A DNA stretch of 37,185 nucleotides, from contig CANIPU010000023.1 in NCBI GenBank assembly GCA_947469485.1, positions 1 through 37,185 on the forward strand, read 5' to 3'. The notes below the pieces were generated by a model. That model ran no database searches, had not been told where the DNA came from, and saw only the letters and a program-made list of their open reading frames with translations. This document shows, one piece after another, positions 16,908 to 25,915 of the stretch. The position numbers and the translations under genes were made by a program. Source of the stretch: Chitinophagaceae bacterium (GTDB lineage Bacteria; Bacteroidota; Bacteroidia; Chitinophagales; UBA10324). Each line of letters starts with the position of its first letter. Positions within the stretch are counted from its first letter, which is position 1.

Positions 16908-17706
16908 TGGTGGAAGTTGAATTGTTTTGTTGAATCACCTGTAACAGTTCGCGATTGATTAAACCATTGCCTGCCAGTATTTCGCGCCCGAATATAAAAT
17001 TATCGCTGCCTGAAAAACATGATAATTGTCCGCCTGCCTGTTGAACAATAAAAGCACCTGCTGCCACATCCCACGGGTTCAGATTGTATTCAAAGAAACC
17101 ATCGAAACGACCGCAAGCTGTGTATGACAGATCAACAGCCGCGGAACCAATTCGGCGAATACCTCGCGTATTCTGCATGAGATGCGAAAGTGTTTTTAAA
17201 TATTGAGGAATAAAATCAAATTTTTCATAAGGAAAACCTGTTGCAATTAAACTATCAGCCAATGTTTTTCTTTCTGAAACACCAATTGGTTGTCCATTCA
17301 ACTGCGATTGATTTCCCTCGTAAGCTGAAAAACATTCATTGCGCATAATTTCATAAACCACTCCGAGTTTCATTTTCCCTTTGTGTATCAAACCAATACT
17401 TACCGCAAAAGTTGGAATACCATGAATGAAATTGGTGGTGCCATCCAATGGGTCAATAATCCAAAGCCATTCTGATTTTGATTCTTCAATTGTTTTTTCC
17501 TCAGTGAGAAAAGCAGCTTCCGGAAAAACAGTTTTTAATTCTTCCACAATCATCTTTTCTGCAGTGATATCAACGAATGAAACCAAATTGTTTAAACTTT
17601 TTACTTCAACATTTTTTTCATTAAATAAAAAATATTGTTCGCGGATAAATGCTCCGGCAGTTTTACCTACTTCAATAACTTGGTCAGCCAATTTATTCAG
17701 TTGCAT
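16885..17706 (-). CDS. Inositol monophosphatase family phosphatase
   Basis: A 273-residue Mg-dependent phosphatase of the SuhB/CysQ fold. The metal-site motifs are EEK (LTEEKT), DPLDGTTNFIHG and NPWDVAAG. It hydrolyses a small phosphomonoester. Inositol phosphate and 3'-phosphoadenosine 5'-phosphate are the family options. The position directly before, and overlapping, cysH hints at the latter, although an APS reductase would release AMP, so this is not firm. It overlaps lnt by 14 bases upstream, so translation of the three genes is probably coupled. The C-terminus is a low-complexity Asn/Ser/Thr tail. Confidence 0.88.
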   Translation of the reverse strand: MQLNKLADQVIEVGKTAGAFIREQYFLFNEKNVEVKSLNNLVSFVDITAEKMIVEELKTVFPEAAFLTEEKTIEESKSEWLWIIDPLDGTTNFIHGIPTFAVSIGLIHKGKMKLGVVYEIMRNECFSAYEGNQSQLNGQPIGVSERKTLADSLIATGFPYEKFDFIPQYLKTLSHLMQNTRGIRRIGSAAVDLSYTACGRFDGFFEYNLNPWDVAAGAFIVQQAGGQLSCFSGSDNFIFGREILAGNGLINRELLQVIQQNNSTSTNAIGTNS

Positions 17707-19312
17707 CGTTTCTTTTCTTAAAGAAAAAAGTAGAGATATAAATCAACGCAGATAGTATCAAAGCAAAGTGCGCAATGTAATCGCCGTGCTTCACATAAAA
17801 AGTTTCTTTACCTAAAACCGGAAGCGTTGCTTTTATCACCGCAGGTTTCCAGTATACTGTTTCATCAGAAATATCACCGCGGGAATTGATGAAGCAACTT
17901 GTACCTGTGTTTGCAGAACGCGCAATGCACCGGCGTGTTTCAATGGCGCGCAACACAGCATAATGTTCGTGCTGAATGTGTCCAGCACTGTTTCCCCACC
18001 AGCCATCGTTGGTGACAATGAAAATAAAATTTGCTCCCCGGTGTACATATTCGTTGCAGTATTCACCGAAAACACTTTCGTAACAAATTACAGGAGCAAC
18101 ACCGGTTGAATCGTCAGCAAAAAAGACATTTCGTTTTTTTTGTGAGCCGAGCGAAACAGAAATGCCACCGAATTTCACCAACAATGGTTCCATATAGTGA
18201 AAGATTGCAGGGTACGGAACACTCTCAACACCAATGACCAGTTTTGATTTATGATAGAGTTGGTATTTGTTTGTTGAGTCTAATTGAACGGCAGAATTAT
18301 AAGAATCGTAATAACCTGACCCATCACTGAATCGACGGGCAGTAACAGTCGGTTTTGTTTCATAATACTTATAAGCTGAGATTCCTGTTACCAATTTTGC
18401 TTTCGGATAGGTGCGAAGAAAATTCCTGATTTTTAAAATTGTTTTGTTGCTGTCAATTTCATTCAGCCAGATACCTTGTGGAATAGCAGTTTCGGGCCAC
18501 ACGATGTAATCAGTATTCGCATCCGCTTTTTCTGCACTGAGTTTTAATAGTTCATCAAGCTGGTTGCCGAGTGTGCTGAAATCGAATTTGGTATTGTACG
18601 GGTCAATGTTTGGTTGAACAACTACAATATTTTTCTTTCTTGCTTTTGTAAATGCAGGATTATTGAACGAATAAATTACCTGAGAAAGAAATAATGGAAG
18701 AAGTATTAATGCTGAAGTGTAAATCCATTTCGAAAATTTTTTCGGTTGACGATGTTCGCTGAAAAAGAAAACATAAATTGAAATGTTACACAACCATATC
18801 CAAAGCGAACCGCCAAATGTTCCGGTGTACTCATACCACTGAATCAATTGTGGGTATTGCGCTAAACCATTTCCGAGATTGAGCCAGGGGAATGCTAAGT
18901 CCCAGTTCAGGTGCACCCACTCAAAACAAATCCAGTATAATGGAAGAGAGACCAACCCTGATTTCAATCCAAGTTTTCTTTTTGTTCGAAGAAAAAGAAA
19001 AACAGGAAGGCACATAAGAAGTGCGTTAACCGCACAAACCATTATACCTGCTGTCACACTTGATATTTCTTGAGTTCCATAATAAGTATTACCAATCCAC
19101 CAGGTGCAGAATAAATTCCAGAATAGAAATGCGATGTAGTTGTAAAATAAAATCCACCAGGCCGATTTGTTTTTTCTATGCAACTCATTTTCGAGAATTA
19201 ATAAAGGAACAAATGCAATCAGCAGCGTGAAGAAGAATGGCCGCGGTGTCCATCCGAGCCACATGAGTGCTGCGAATAGTAATGAGTAAGTGAAATATTT
19301 TAAATGCTGCAT
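17693..19312 (-). CDS. lnt: Apolipoprotein N-acyltransferase
   Basis: A 539-residue inner membrane enzyme that adds the third acyl chain to lipoproteins. About six hydrophobic helices fill residues 5-220. The periplasmic nitrilase-like domain follows, with the Glu-Lys-Cys triad at E274 (WPETAIP), K355 (YHKSKLV) and C410 (VICYES). The segment NDGWWGNSAGHIQHEHYAVLRAIE is also characteristic. A last helix lies near the C-terminus. It overlaps the IMPase gene by 14 bases. The lipoproteins predicted in this window (the efflux adaptor and the Rieske-like protein) would be possible substrates. Confidence 0.94.
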   Translation of the reverse strand: MQHLKYFTYSLLFAALMWLGWTPRPFFFTLLIAFVPLLILENELHRKNKSAWWILFYNYIAFLFWNLFCTWWIGNTYYGTQEISSVTAGIMVCAVNALLMCLPVFLFLRTKRKLGLKSGLVSLPLYWICFEWVHLNWDLAFPWLNLGNGLAQYPQLIQWYEYTGTFGGSLWIWLCNISIYVFFFSEHRQPKKFSKWIYTSALILLPLFLSQVIYSFNNPAFTKARKKNIVVVQPNIDPYNTKFDFSTLGNQLDELLKLSAEKADANTDYIVWPETAIPQGIWLNEIDSNKTILKIRNFLRTYPKAKLVTGISAYKYYETKPTVTARRFSDGSGYYDSYNSAVQLDSTNKYQLYHKSKLVIGVESVPYPAIFHYMEPLLVKFGGISVSLGSQKKRNVFFADDSTGVAPVICYESVFGEYCNEYVHRGANFIFIVTNDGWWGNSAGHIQHEHYAVLRAIETRRCIARSANTGTSCFINSRGDISDETVYWKPAVIKATLPVLGKETFYVKHGDYIAHFALILSALIYISTFFFKKRNDATE

Positions 19313-19318
19313 GAATAA

Positions 19319-19993
19319 TTATTCTTCCTTCCCAGCTAAAATGAAAACAATTTCTCCCCGTGGCGCAGTTTTAGTAAAGTGCGAAATCAATTCGGCTAAA
19401 GTTCCTCTCACAGTTTCAGCATAAACTTTTGTGAGTTCGCGTGACACACTTGCTTGCCGCTCTGTTCCCATTATTTCTTTTAACTCATCCATCAATTTCA
19501 CTAATCGGTTTGGCGATTCATAAAACACTATTGTGCGTGTTTCTTCAGCCAGTGCTTTCAATCTTGTTTGTCTTCCTTTTTTGTGTGGGAGAAATCCTTC
19601 GAAGCAAAAACGATTCAACGGAAATCCTGATTCAACCAAAGCGGGAATAAATGCAACAGCCCCGGGTAAGCATTCAACTCTTACACTTTCTTTAACACAT
19701 TCGCGCACCAATAAAAAAGCAGCATCTGAAATTCCGGGTGTGCCCGCATCGCTGATGAGGGCCATCGTTTCACCCATCTTCATTCGTTTTACTAATTGCG
19801 GAGTGAGTGTATGTTCGTTGTGCTGATGAAATCCGAAAGTGGATGTGGTGATTTCGAAATGCTTCAATAAAAAATTGCTAGTGCGTGTGTCTTCACACAA
19901 AATCAGATTCGCTTCTTTCAAAACTTTTATTGCACGAAGCGTAATGTCTTCGAGATTGCCGATAGGAGTGGGAACGATGAAAAGTTTTGACAA
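19319..19993 (-). CDS. rsmI: 16S rRNA (cytidine1402-2'-O)-methyltransferase, TTG start
   Basis: A 224-residue SAM-dependent methyltransferase of the tetrapyrrole-methylase fold. Typical motifs are PTPIGNLEDITLRA at the N-terminus, CEDTRTS, ISDAGTPGISDAA and FYESPNRL. It methylates C1402 in the decoding centre of 16S rRNA. The start is TTG: the conserved N-terminus begins at the second codon, an in-frame TAA lies four codons before, and the next ATG is far inside the protein. It is 6 bases upstream of lnt on the same strand. Confidence 0.94.
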   Translation of the reverse strand: MSKLFIVPTPIGNLEDITLRAIKVLKEANLILCEDTRTSNFLLKHFEITTSTFGFHQHNEHTLTPQLVKRMKMGETMALISDAGTPGISDAAFLLVRECVKESVRVECLPGAVAFIPALVESGFPLNRFCFEGFLPHKKGRQTRLKALAEETRTIVFYESPNRLVKLMDELKEIMGTERQASVSRELTKVYAETVRGTLAELISHFTKTAPRGEIVFILAGKEE

Positions 19994-20051
19994 TAGGAAA
20001 AATTAAAGCCGAAATGTAGATAAGAAAAATTTTGCAAACAGTAACGAAGAT

Positions 20052-20390
20052 TCACTTACTGAATTTCTCAGCCAATCTTTTCGGAGCAACATTGCAATAA
20101 GCAATTGTCAATGCATCCTTCAGCATTGATTTTTTCACTTTTGATAGTTCAAAAAAAGTGGCGCCTTGTTTTCCCCAGCCACCCGGCACAGGGTAAATAA
20201 TTTTCGAATCAAATGAACAGAAAACAGATTGGTCATTCAACGGAAGTTTTAGCATCACTTTATTTTCTTTCTCCCACAGCGTTGTAAATATTTTTTTGTT
20301 CACGCGGAAAGATGGAATTCCGAAATGAGGTGCTTCAATAACTTCAGGAAACGAGAGCGCTATTTCACAAAATGATTTCTGGTCAACCAT
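20052..20390 (-). CDS. MmcQ/YjbR-family protein
   Basis: A 112-residue protein of the MmcQ/YjbR fold (double-wing, CyaY-like). Family marks are the early EAPHFGIPSFRVNKKIFTTL segment and the middle PGGWGKQGATFFEL. Members are often called DNA-binding, but their function is not settled. The ATG at 20390 was chosen over a TTG two codons earlier. It overlaps the upstream membrane-protein gene by 8 bases, so the two are probably an operon. Confidence 0.85.
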   Translation of the reverse strand: MVDQKSFCEIALSFPEVIEAPHFGIPSFRVNKKIFTTLWEKENKVMLKLPLNDQSVFCSFDSKIIYPVPGGWGKQGATFFELSKVKKSMLKDALTIAYCNVAPKRLAEKFSK

Positions 20391-21069
20391 TTTCAATATT
20401 TCTTTCAGCTAAAATCTTTTCTCCTTTTTTTCTGAATCGTATTTGATGATATATTATATAGATGGTGCCAATAACAGAAGGTGAAAGCCAGCCATAAATT
20501 CCGGGAATAAACTCATTCACCACAACGAATGCAGTCACCGCAGCAATGTATCCACCGGTCATTTTTGAAATATGCTGATAGAGCCAGAATTTTTTATCTG
20601 TTGGTTTTGAGCGGAGCATTTGAATATCACGCAATGCCATTGAACCACCTATGCACGCAAACACAATTAAAACAATTCCGTTGTTGTCGCCATTACTCTT
20701 CAAGCTAATTCCATAAGCAAGCATTCCTATTCCAGTTATTATCATCAATGCTGGAAGAAAAAATTCTTTCATCGCAGGTTGTTGTCCTTTGAATAATTTC
20801 TTTAAATGAAGAATTCTTCTCCCTGACAGAATCATGTAGCAACTGAAAATGCCAATGGAAAACAGGAACGCGTTTTCGTGATTTGGTAAAAGAGAAATGA
20901 TAATTGCAAGCGATGCCCCAGTGAGCATGCAGTAGTAAAATATTTTTCCTGCCGTACGGTGCAAATTATTTCCCTTTGTAACTATTAACGCAACTAGTCC
21001 AATGAGCAATGCAATGCCACCGAATATTGCGTGTGTGTAAATGAGAATGCGGATGAAATCTTCTGACAT
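20383..21069 (-). CDS. Polytopic membrane protein, DUF2306-like
   Basis: A 228-residue protein with about seven hydrophobic helices spread over its length. The segment LHRTAGKIFYYCM, after the second helix, and several membrane-embedded His and Arg residues resemble the DUF2306 group of predicted membrane proteins, some of which may bind heme. No catalytic role is known to me. It is followed directly by the YjbR gene (8-base overlap) and preceded by hppD after 67 bases. Confidence 0.6.
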   Translation of the reverse strand: MSEDFIRILIYTHAIFGGIALLIGLVALIVTKGNNLHRTAGKIFYYCMLTGASLAIIISLLPNHENAFLFSIGIFSCYMILSGRRILHLKKLFKGQQPAMKEFFLPALMIITGIGMLAYGISLKSNGDNNGIVLIVFACIGGSMALRDIQMLRSKPTDKKFWLYQHISKMTGGYIAAVTAFVVVNEFIPGIYGWLSPSVIGTIYIIYHQIRFRKKGEKILAERNIENG

Positions 21070-21136
21070 AAAATAATTTCAGAAGCGGAAGATAAATTTT
21101 CCGTTCATGATTTTATGAAAGAATCTTTCCGCGGAA

Positions 21137-22288
21137 TTATAATGTTCCTCTTCTTTCCTGTTCGGCTTCTATGGATTCAAACAGCGCTTTAAAATTTCCT
21201 TTGCCGAATGATTTTGCTCCCTTGCGTTGAATGATTTCGAAAAATAATGTTGGCCGATCTTCCACCGGCTTAGTAAATATTTGTAAAAGGTATCCTTCTT
21301 CATCTCGGTCAACCATGATTCCATATTTTTTCAGCACTGATAAATCTTCTTCAATAATTCCAACCCGGTCTGAAACAGTATCATAATAAGTGCCGGGCAC
21401 ATGCAAAAATTCCACTCCGCGTTTTTTAAATTCGGAAACTGTGAACACAATGTCATCTGTTGCAACTGCAATGTGCTGGCAACCTGCCCCCTTGTAAAAT
21501 TCAATATACTCTTCAATCTGCGATTTCTTTTTTCCGTGAGCCGGTTCGTTTATTGGAAATTTTATTCTTCCATTTCCGTTAGTCATCACCTTGCTCATGA
21601 GTGCGGTATATTCTGTAGAAATATCTTTATCATCGAAGGTCACAAGGTTCGCGAAGCCCATAACTTCCTCGTAAAATTTCGCCCACTCATTCATTTGTCC
21701 GAGTTCAACATTGCCAACCATGTGGTCAATATATTTCAATTCGCATTGAGTGGGGTTGTAATCCGATTTCCATTCTACGAATCCTGGAAGAAAAATTCCA
21801 TTGTAATTTTTTCTCTCAACAAATACATGAACTGTATCACCATAAGTATGAATACCAGCGAGTATTACACTTCCGTTTGTATCTTTTTGCTCGTACGGTT
21901 CAAAGTAAACTTTTGCTCCACGCTTAACAGTTTGTTCGAAAGCATCTTTCGCATCATCTACCCATAACGCAATCGTTTTTACTCCATCACCATGTTTGCG
22001 AATGTGATTAGAAATTTCACTTTTAGGGTCAAAGGGAGTAGTCAAAATCAATCTGATTTTATCTTGCTTCAATACATACGAAGTGCGATCGCGAACTCCA
22101 GTTTCTAAGCCGGCATAAGCCAGCGATTGAAACCCGAAGGCAGTTTTGTAATAATGTGCTGCCTGCTTTGCATTGCCCACATATAGTTCAACATAATCAG
22201 TTCCGTTAATCGGCAAAAAGTCTTTTGCTTTTTCAAAAACCTTTTCGCCGGAGTAATTATAATTTTTTACTGTTGTTAGGTTTTCCAT
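21137..22288 (-). CDS. hppD: 4-Hydroxyphenylpyruvate dioxygenase
   Basis: A 383-residue Fe(II) enzyme that turns 4-hydroxyphenylpyruvate into homogentisate in tyrosine breakdown. Two vicinal-oxygen-chelate domains are visible. The 2-His-1-carboxylate site is H189 (YIDHMVGNV), H272 (GCQHIAVATDD) and E351 (FFEIIQRKG). The C-terminal FGKGNFKALFESIE helix that gates the active site is complete. It lies 15 bases after hmgA, the gene for the next enzyme, so the two form a catabolic operon. Confidence 0.96.
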   Translation of the reverse strand: MENLTTVKNYNYSGEKVFEKAKDFLPINGTDYVELYVGNAKQAAHYYKTAFGFQSLAYAGLETGVRDRTSYVLKQDKIRLILTTPFDPKSEISNHIRKHGDGVKTIALWVDDAKDAFEQTVKRGAKVYFEPYEQKDTNGSVILAGIHTYGDTVHVFVERKNYNGIFLPGFVEWKSDYNPTQCELKYIDHMVGNVELGQMNEWAKFYEEVMGFANLVTFDDKDISTEYTALMSKVMTNGNGRIKFPINEPAHGKKKSQIEEYIEFYKGAGCQHIAVATDDIVFTVSEFKKRGVEFLHVPGTYYDTVSDRVGIIEEDLSVLKKYGIMVDRDEEGYLLQIFTKPVEDRPTLFFEIIQRKGAKSFGKGNFKALFESIEAEQERRGTL

Positions 22289-22303
22289 GGTATTAATTTC
22301 AGT

Positions 22304-23476
22304 TTAGCTTAAAATTTCTTCTTCAATCCACGAGCGGAAATAATTTTTCACTTCCATTTTCATTGCATCTTTTGTAATCATTACAGGATTGAATGGGTCA
22401 ATCATTACAGCCATTTCCTTTGTTTCTTTTTTACCAATGCTTCTTTCAATTGCTCCGGGATGCGGACCATGAGGTACTCCACCGGGGTGTAAAGTGATTT
22501 GTCCTTTCTGAATGTTATTCCGACTCATAAAATCTCCTTCTACATAATATAAAATTTCATCTGAGTCAATGTTGCTGTGATGATATGGAGCAGGAATTGC
22601 TTCAGGATGATAGTCATACATGCGTGGTACAAATGAGCAGATAACGAAATTTTTGCCCTGAAAAGTCTGATGAATAGGAGGAGGCATGTGAATGCGACCA
22701 GTGATTGGCTCGAAATTGAAAATTGAAAATGCATACGGATAACTCATGCCATCCCAACCTACTACATCAAACGGATGGGTTTCATAAAAATAATCCCACA
22801 TCGTTCCACGCTTTTTTATTTTCACTAAGAACTCACCTGTTTCATCATGGGTTTCCAGATTAGTCGGTGCGCGAAAATCTCTTTCACAGAATGGAGATGT
22901 TTCTAAAAACTGACCATAATTATTTCTGTAACGGTCAGGAGTTTCAATAGGACTGTTTGACTCTAAAAATAAAATGTGATTGTCTTCAGTATCAAAATGA
23001 ATCTGATAAACAATTCCACGAGGGATAATTAAGTAATCACCATAGCTGAAAGCGAGTGAACCAAACATGGTTTTCATAGTTCCCGAGCCTTTGTGAATGA
23101 AAAGCATTTCATCTGCTGTTGCATTTTTATAAAAGTAATCGCGCATTGAAATACCGGGTGCTGCAACACCGCATTCTAAATCGTTGTTTACAAATATTGT
23201 TTTTCTGCTATCGAGAAAATCGTTTTCAGGTTCAACATTAAAGGAAAGGAAACTCATGGCATGCATGTTTTCTTCAAGTGCTATTTCGGGTTTTACTGAA
23301 ACCGGTTTTCCAATTGATAAAACTTTTGTTGGCGGATGCAAGTGATAGACCAATGAAGAAAGACCGGTGAAACCTTCGGTACCGAATAATTCTTCATGAT
23401 AAAGATTTCCGTTTTCGTTTCTGAAAACAATGTGTCTTTTGGATGGGATTTTTCCGGCACTTTGGTAAACAGGCAT
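22304..23476 (-). CDS. hmgA: Homogentisate 1,2-dioxygenase
   Basis: A 390-residue enzyme that opens the ring of homogentisate to maleylacetoacetate. It is the short bacterial form of the cupin-fold family. Characteristic segments are PAPYHHSNIDSDEILYYVEGDF and LHPGGVPHGPHPG, which carry the iron-binding His/Glu residues. It is the first gene of the minus-strand hmgA-hppD pair and divergent from the peptide transporter. The later steps (isomerase, fumarylacetoacetase) are not in the window. Confidence 0.95.
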   Translation of the reverse strand: MPVYQSAGKIPSKRHIVFRNENGNLYHEELFGTEGFTGLSSLVYHLHPPTKVLSIGKPVSVKPEIALEENMHAMSFLSFNVEPENDFLDSRKTIFVNNDLECGVAAPGISMRDYFYKNATADEMLFIHKGSGTMKTMFGSLAFSYGDYLIIPRGIVYQIHFDTEDNHILFLESNSPIETPDRYRNNYGQFLETSPFCERDFRAPTNLETHDETGEFLVKIKKRGTMWDYFYETHPFDVVGWDGMSYPYAFSIFNFEPITGRIHMPPPIHQTFQGKNFVICSFVPRMYDYHPEAIPAPYHHSNIDSDEILYYVEGDFMSRNNIQKGQITLHPGGVPHGPHPGAIERSIGKKETKEMAVMIDPFNPVMITKDAMKMEVKNYFRSWIEEEILS

Positions 23477-23611
23477 GAGTAATAATTTTCCTCAAAGGAC
23501 ACAATGAAAGTTGTTTCCAAAAATGATTTTTGTCAGGGGAGAATTTTTCAGTTGATAGCGTTATTCATCGACCCTCTCAGCATAACAATATGAATTGTGA
23601 AAGAATGCAAC

Positions 23612-23641
23612 TTTGAAATTTAAAATGCCGTGTTATCTTTT
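23612..23641 (+). promoter_or_regulatory. Peptide transporter promoter (TTTG-N18-TATCTTTT)
   Basis: TTTG at 23612-23615 and TATCTTTT at 23634-23641 fit the Bacteroidota promoter with an 18-base spacer and one mismatch. The ATG of the transporter is 20 bases downstream. Confidence 0.5.
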
Positions 23642-23661
23642 CACGATTAAATAAATAAATT

Positions 23662-25188
23662 ATGGGAGAACCAATTGATGAAATAATAATTAATAAAGGG
23701 AATCAGGAAATGGATTCAGCATTAGAAGAAATTCAAAACTTCACGGGTAAGTATCCTAAGCAATTGTGGTATTTGTTTTTTAGTGAAATGTGGGAGCGCT
23801 TTTGTTTTTATGGTATGCGCGGTATGCTTACATTCTTTATGGTTAACCAATTGATGATGGATGAAGGACAAGCGAATTTGCAGTATGGAGCAACGCAAGC
23901 ATTTGTTTATGCCTTCACTTTTATCGGCGGATTATTCGCGGATAAAATTTTAGGATTCCGTAAATCGCTTTTCTGGGGAGGGTTGTTGATGATTACCGGC
24001 AGTTGCATTCTAGCCATCAACCCACATGATTTTTTCTTTTTAGGAATCAGTTTCTCCATTATAGGCACCGGGTTTTTTAAACCGAATATTTCAACTATGG
24101 TTGGCTCACTTTATAAAACAAATGATGCCAGAAGAGATGCAGGATTTTCGCTTTTCTATTCAGGTATAAATGTTGGAGCCTTGTTAGGTGGCTATGTGTG
24201 TATTGCTATTGGAAAAGGATATTCGTGGAATCTTGCTTTTGGTTTTGCAGCTATAGTTATGACAATTAGTTTGCTAACTTTTGTTTTTACACAACGCAGT
24301 TTAGGCCCAATTGGTTTGTCGCCGTTTGCGAACTCAAAAGATGGAAAAAACAGAAAGTGGTACGACTATGCAGTGTATGCAGGTTCTCTTGCGATCATTC
24401 CTGTAATTATGGTAATGGTTGCCAAAACCGAATACACAGATTGGTTTATGTATGTGGTTGGTCCGGCTGCCTTACTTTATATTTTTTATGAGATGACGAA
24501 ATTTTCTTGGGCTGAGCAGAGGAAATTATTGGCAGCTCTTGTGTTTATAATTTTCTCTGTTTTGTTCTGGGCTTTCTTTGAACAAAGTGGGGGTTCTCTG
24601 AGCATTTTTGCCGCAAATAATTTAAATAATACTGTAGTCGGAATCACACTTGATCCAAATGGAGTTAACAATGCTGCTAATTCATTATTTGTAATAATTT
24701 TTGCTCCTTTATTAGGAATATTATGGATATGGATGGCAAAAAAGAAAATTGAACCCAACACTGTTGTGAAATTCGGATTGGGATTTTTGTTTTTAGCACT
24801 AGCATTTTATGTTTTTTACGCAACAAGGTTTTTTGCATCAACAGAGGGTATTACCTCGCTCGATGTTTTTACGCTTGCATATTTTATTATCACTTTTGGT
24901 GAATTGTGTTTATCGCCAATTGGGTTATCTATAATGACTAAATTATCACCTAAGGCTCTTCAGGGGGTTATGATGGGTATGTGGTTTTTAGCAAGTGCCT
25001 ATGGGCAGTACGCAGCCGGTATATTAGGAGCCGGAATGACGAGTCCTGATGAAAATGCAACAATTGCTGAAAAATTAATTTCATATACGGATGGATATAA
25101 GCAATTGGCAATCTATGCTTTGATAGCTGGATTGGTTTTAATACTCATTTCGCCATTAGTGAAAAAATTAATGCAGGAAGTAAAGTGA
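23662..25188 (+). CDS. Proton-coupled peptide transporter (POT/PTR2 family)
   Basis: A 508-residue major-facilitator-type transporter for di- and tripeptides. The N-terminal helix carries the proton/peptide motif ExxERFCFYG (in FSEMWERFCFYG). The segment GTGFFKPNISTMVGSLY and the later FEQSGGSLSIFAANN are family signatures. About 12-14 helices are visible. A soluble N-terminal tail of about 30 residues precedes helix 1. It brings in peptides whose aromatic residues could feed the neighbouring catabolic genes; this link is inferred. Confidence 0.94.
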   Translation: MGEPIDEIIINKGNQEMDSALEEIQNFTGKYPKQLWYLFFSEMWERFCFYGMRGMLTFFMVNQLMMDEGQANLQYGATQAFVYAFTFIGGLFADKILGFRKSLFWGGLLMITGSCILAINPHDFFFLGISFSIIGTGFFKPNISTMVGSLYKTNDARRDAGFSLFYSGINVGALLGGYVCIAIGKGYSWNLAFGFAAIVMTISLLTFVFTQRSLGPIGLSPFANSKDGKNRKWYDYAVYAGSLAIIPVIMVMVAKTEYTDWFMYVVGPAALLYIFYEMTKFSWAEQRKLLAALVFIIFSVLFWAFFEQSGGSLSIFAANNLNNTVVGITLDPNGVNNAANSLFVIIFAPLLGILWIWMAKKKIEPNTVVKFGLGFLFLALAFYVFYATRFFASTEGITSLDVFTLAYFIITFGELCLSPIGLSIMTKLSPKALQGVMMGMWFLASAYGQYAAGILGAGMTSPDENATIAEKLISYTDGYKQLAIYALIAGLVLILISPLVKKLMQEVK

Positions 25189-25219
25189 TTTGCATAAACA
25201 GGTTTATCATTTACATTTG
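25189..25219 (+). promoter_or_regulatory. tRNA-Cys promoter, perfect Bacteroidota consensus
   Basis: TTTG at 25189-25192, a 19-base spacer and TACATTTG at 25212-25219 match TTTG-N19-TAnnTTTG exactly. Transcription would begin about 3 bases before the mature tRNA. Confidence 0.85.
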
Positions 25220-25228
25220 CCGGCATCA

Positions 25229-25299
25229 GGTCGGATGGCCGAGCGGCTAGGCAAAGCTCTGCAAAAGCTTCTACAGCGGTTCGAATCCGCTTCCGACCT
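25229..25299 (+). tRNA. tRNA-Cys (anticodon GCA)
   Basis: A 71-nt tRNA. The acceptor stem is 25229-25235 with 25292-25298. The anticodon loop CTGCAAA has GCA at 25261-25263, on a perfect stem (25254-25258 with 25266-25270). The T loop is TTCGAAT and the discriminator is U, as in nearly all Cys tRNAs. CCA is not encoded. The accessory region begins immediately after it, so its 3' end is a likely integration site. Confidence 0.97.
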
Positions 25300-25312
25300 C
25301 TATTATTTTTGT

Positions 25313-25352
25313 AAGCCATTGATAATCAATCTATTCAATGGCTTCTTTTTTT
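25313..25352 (+). terminator. Terminator after tRNA-Cys
   Basis: A perfect 10-bp stem (25313-25322 with 25335-25344) has a 12-nt loop and runs into seven Ts at 25346-25352. Confidence 0.85.
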
Positions 25353-25554
25353 GGGGTGCGGTGCGGGGTGCGGTATTTTATTCGATGAGTTTATTTTATT
25401 TTATAATTACTTGAAAATATTTTTTTCTGCGTTATAAAAATCAGGAAGCGTAAATAATTTATTTTTAATTATCATTTATATCTATAGATATTAAAGAATA
25501 TCTAACATGCAGGGCAGTCACAGGTATAAATAAAATGAAAACGACTACTGCTTT
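25353..25554. other. Non-coding junction region after tRNA-Cys with G-rich repeats and palindromes
   Basis: Two direct copies of GGGGTGCGGT lie at 25353-25362 and 25365-25374, an unusual G-rich patch in AT-rich DNA right after the tRNA terminator. Further on, the 14-bp palindrome ATATCTATAGATAT (25478-25491) shares its right arm with a second dyad, AGATATT-AAAG-AATATCT (25486-25503). No gene is seen. The layout resembles an att/excisionase region of an integrated element, but no integrase is present. Confidence 0.5.
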
Positions 25555-25830
25555 TTATTTTTGCATCGCTTTCATTTCCATTTCTGTAATGGTGTCAACA
25601 CGACTGTCCCTGAGCCATTGCAATATTTCTGATTTCAGAAATAAAAGCTTCCCGGTCGGTTTGCAAAACGGGATTTCCCGATTGGATGTTAAAGCATAAA
25701 TGGTTTGCCTGTCAAGTTTTATATATTCAGACAGTTCATCAATATTCATAATCTCTTCAAAGCCAAGTTTAAGTTTTGATGCAATCATTCCTGCGAGGTC
25801 ATCTAGCTGAGGCGTGAATTTATTTTCCAT
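25555..25830 (-). CDS. Helix-turn-helix protein, excisionase/MerR-like
   Basis: A 91-residue protein. Residues ~28-75 form the excisionase-type winged helix (HTH_17-like): MNIDELSEYIKLDRQTIYALTSNREIPFCKPTGKLLFLKSEILQWL. Proteins of this type bind DNA as recombination directionality factors or small regulators on mobile elements. Its place just behind the tRNA-Cys gene supports a mobile origin of the region. Two overlapping dyads (25478-25503) lie downstream of its stop and could be its binding site. No integrase gene is next to it. Confidence 0.8.
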   Translation of the reverse strand: MENKFTPQLDDLAGMIASKLKLGFEEIMNIDELSEYIKLDRQTIYALTSNREIPFCKPTGKLLFLKSEILQWLRDSRVDTITEMEMKAMQK

Positions 25831-25915
25831 TTTATTTATTTTGAATTCAACTGAAAATTAAAAATCGATTTAGTATCAAAAAATATTTTGAATTCAGTAT
25901 TATTTACAAGAGGAC

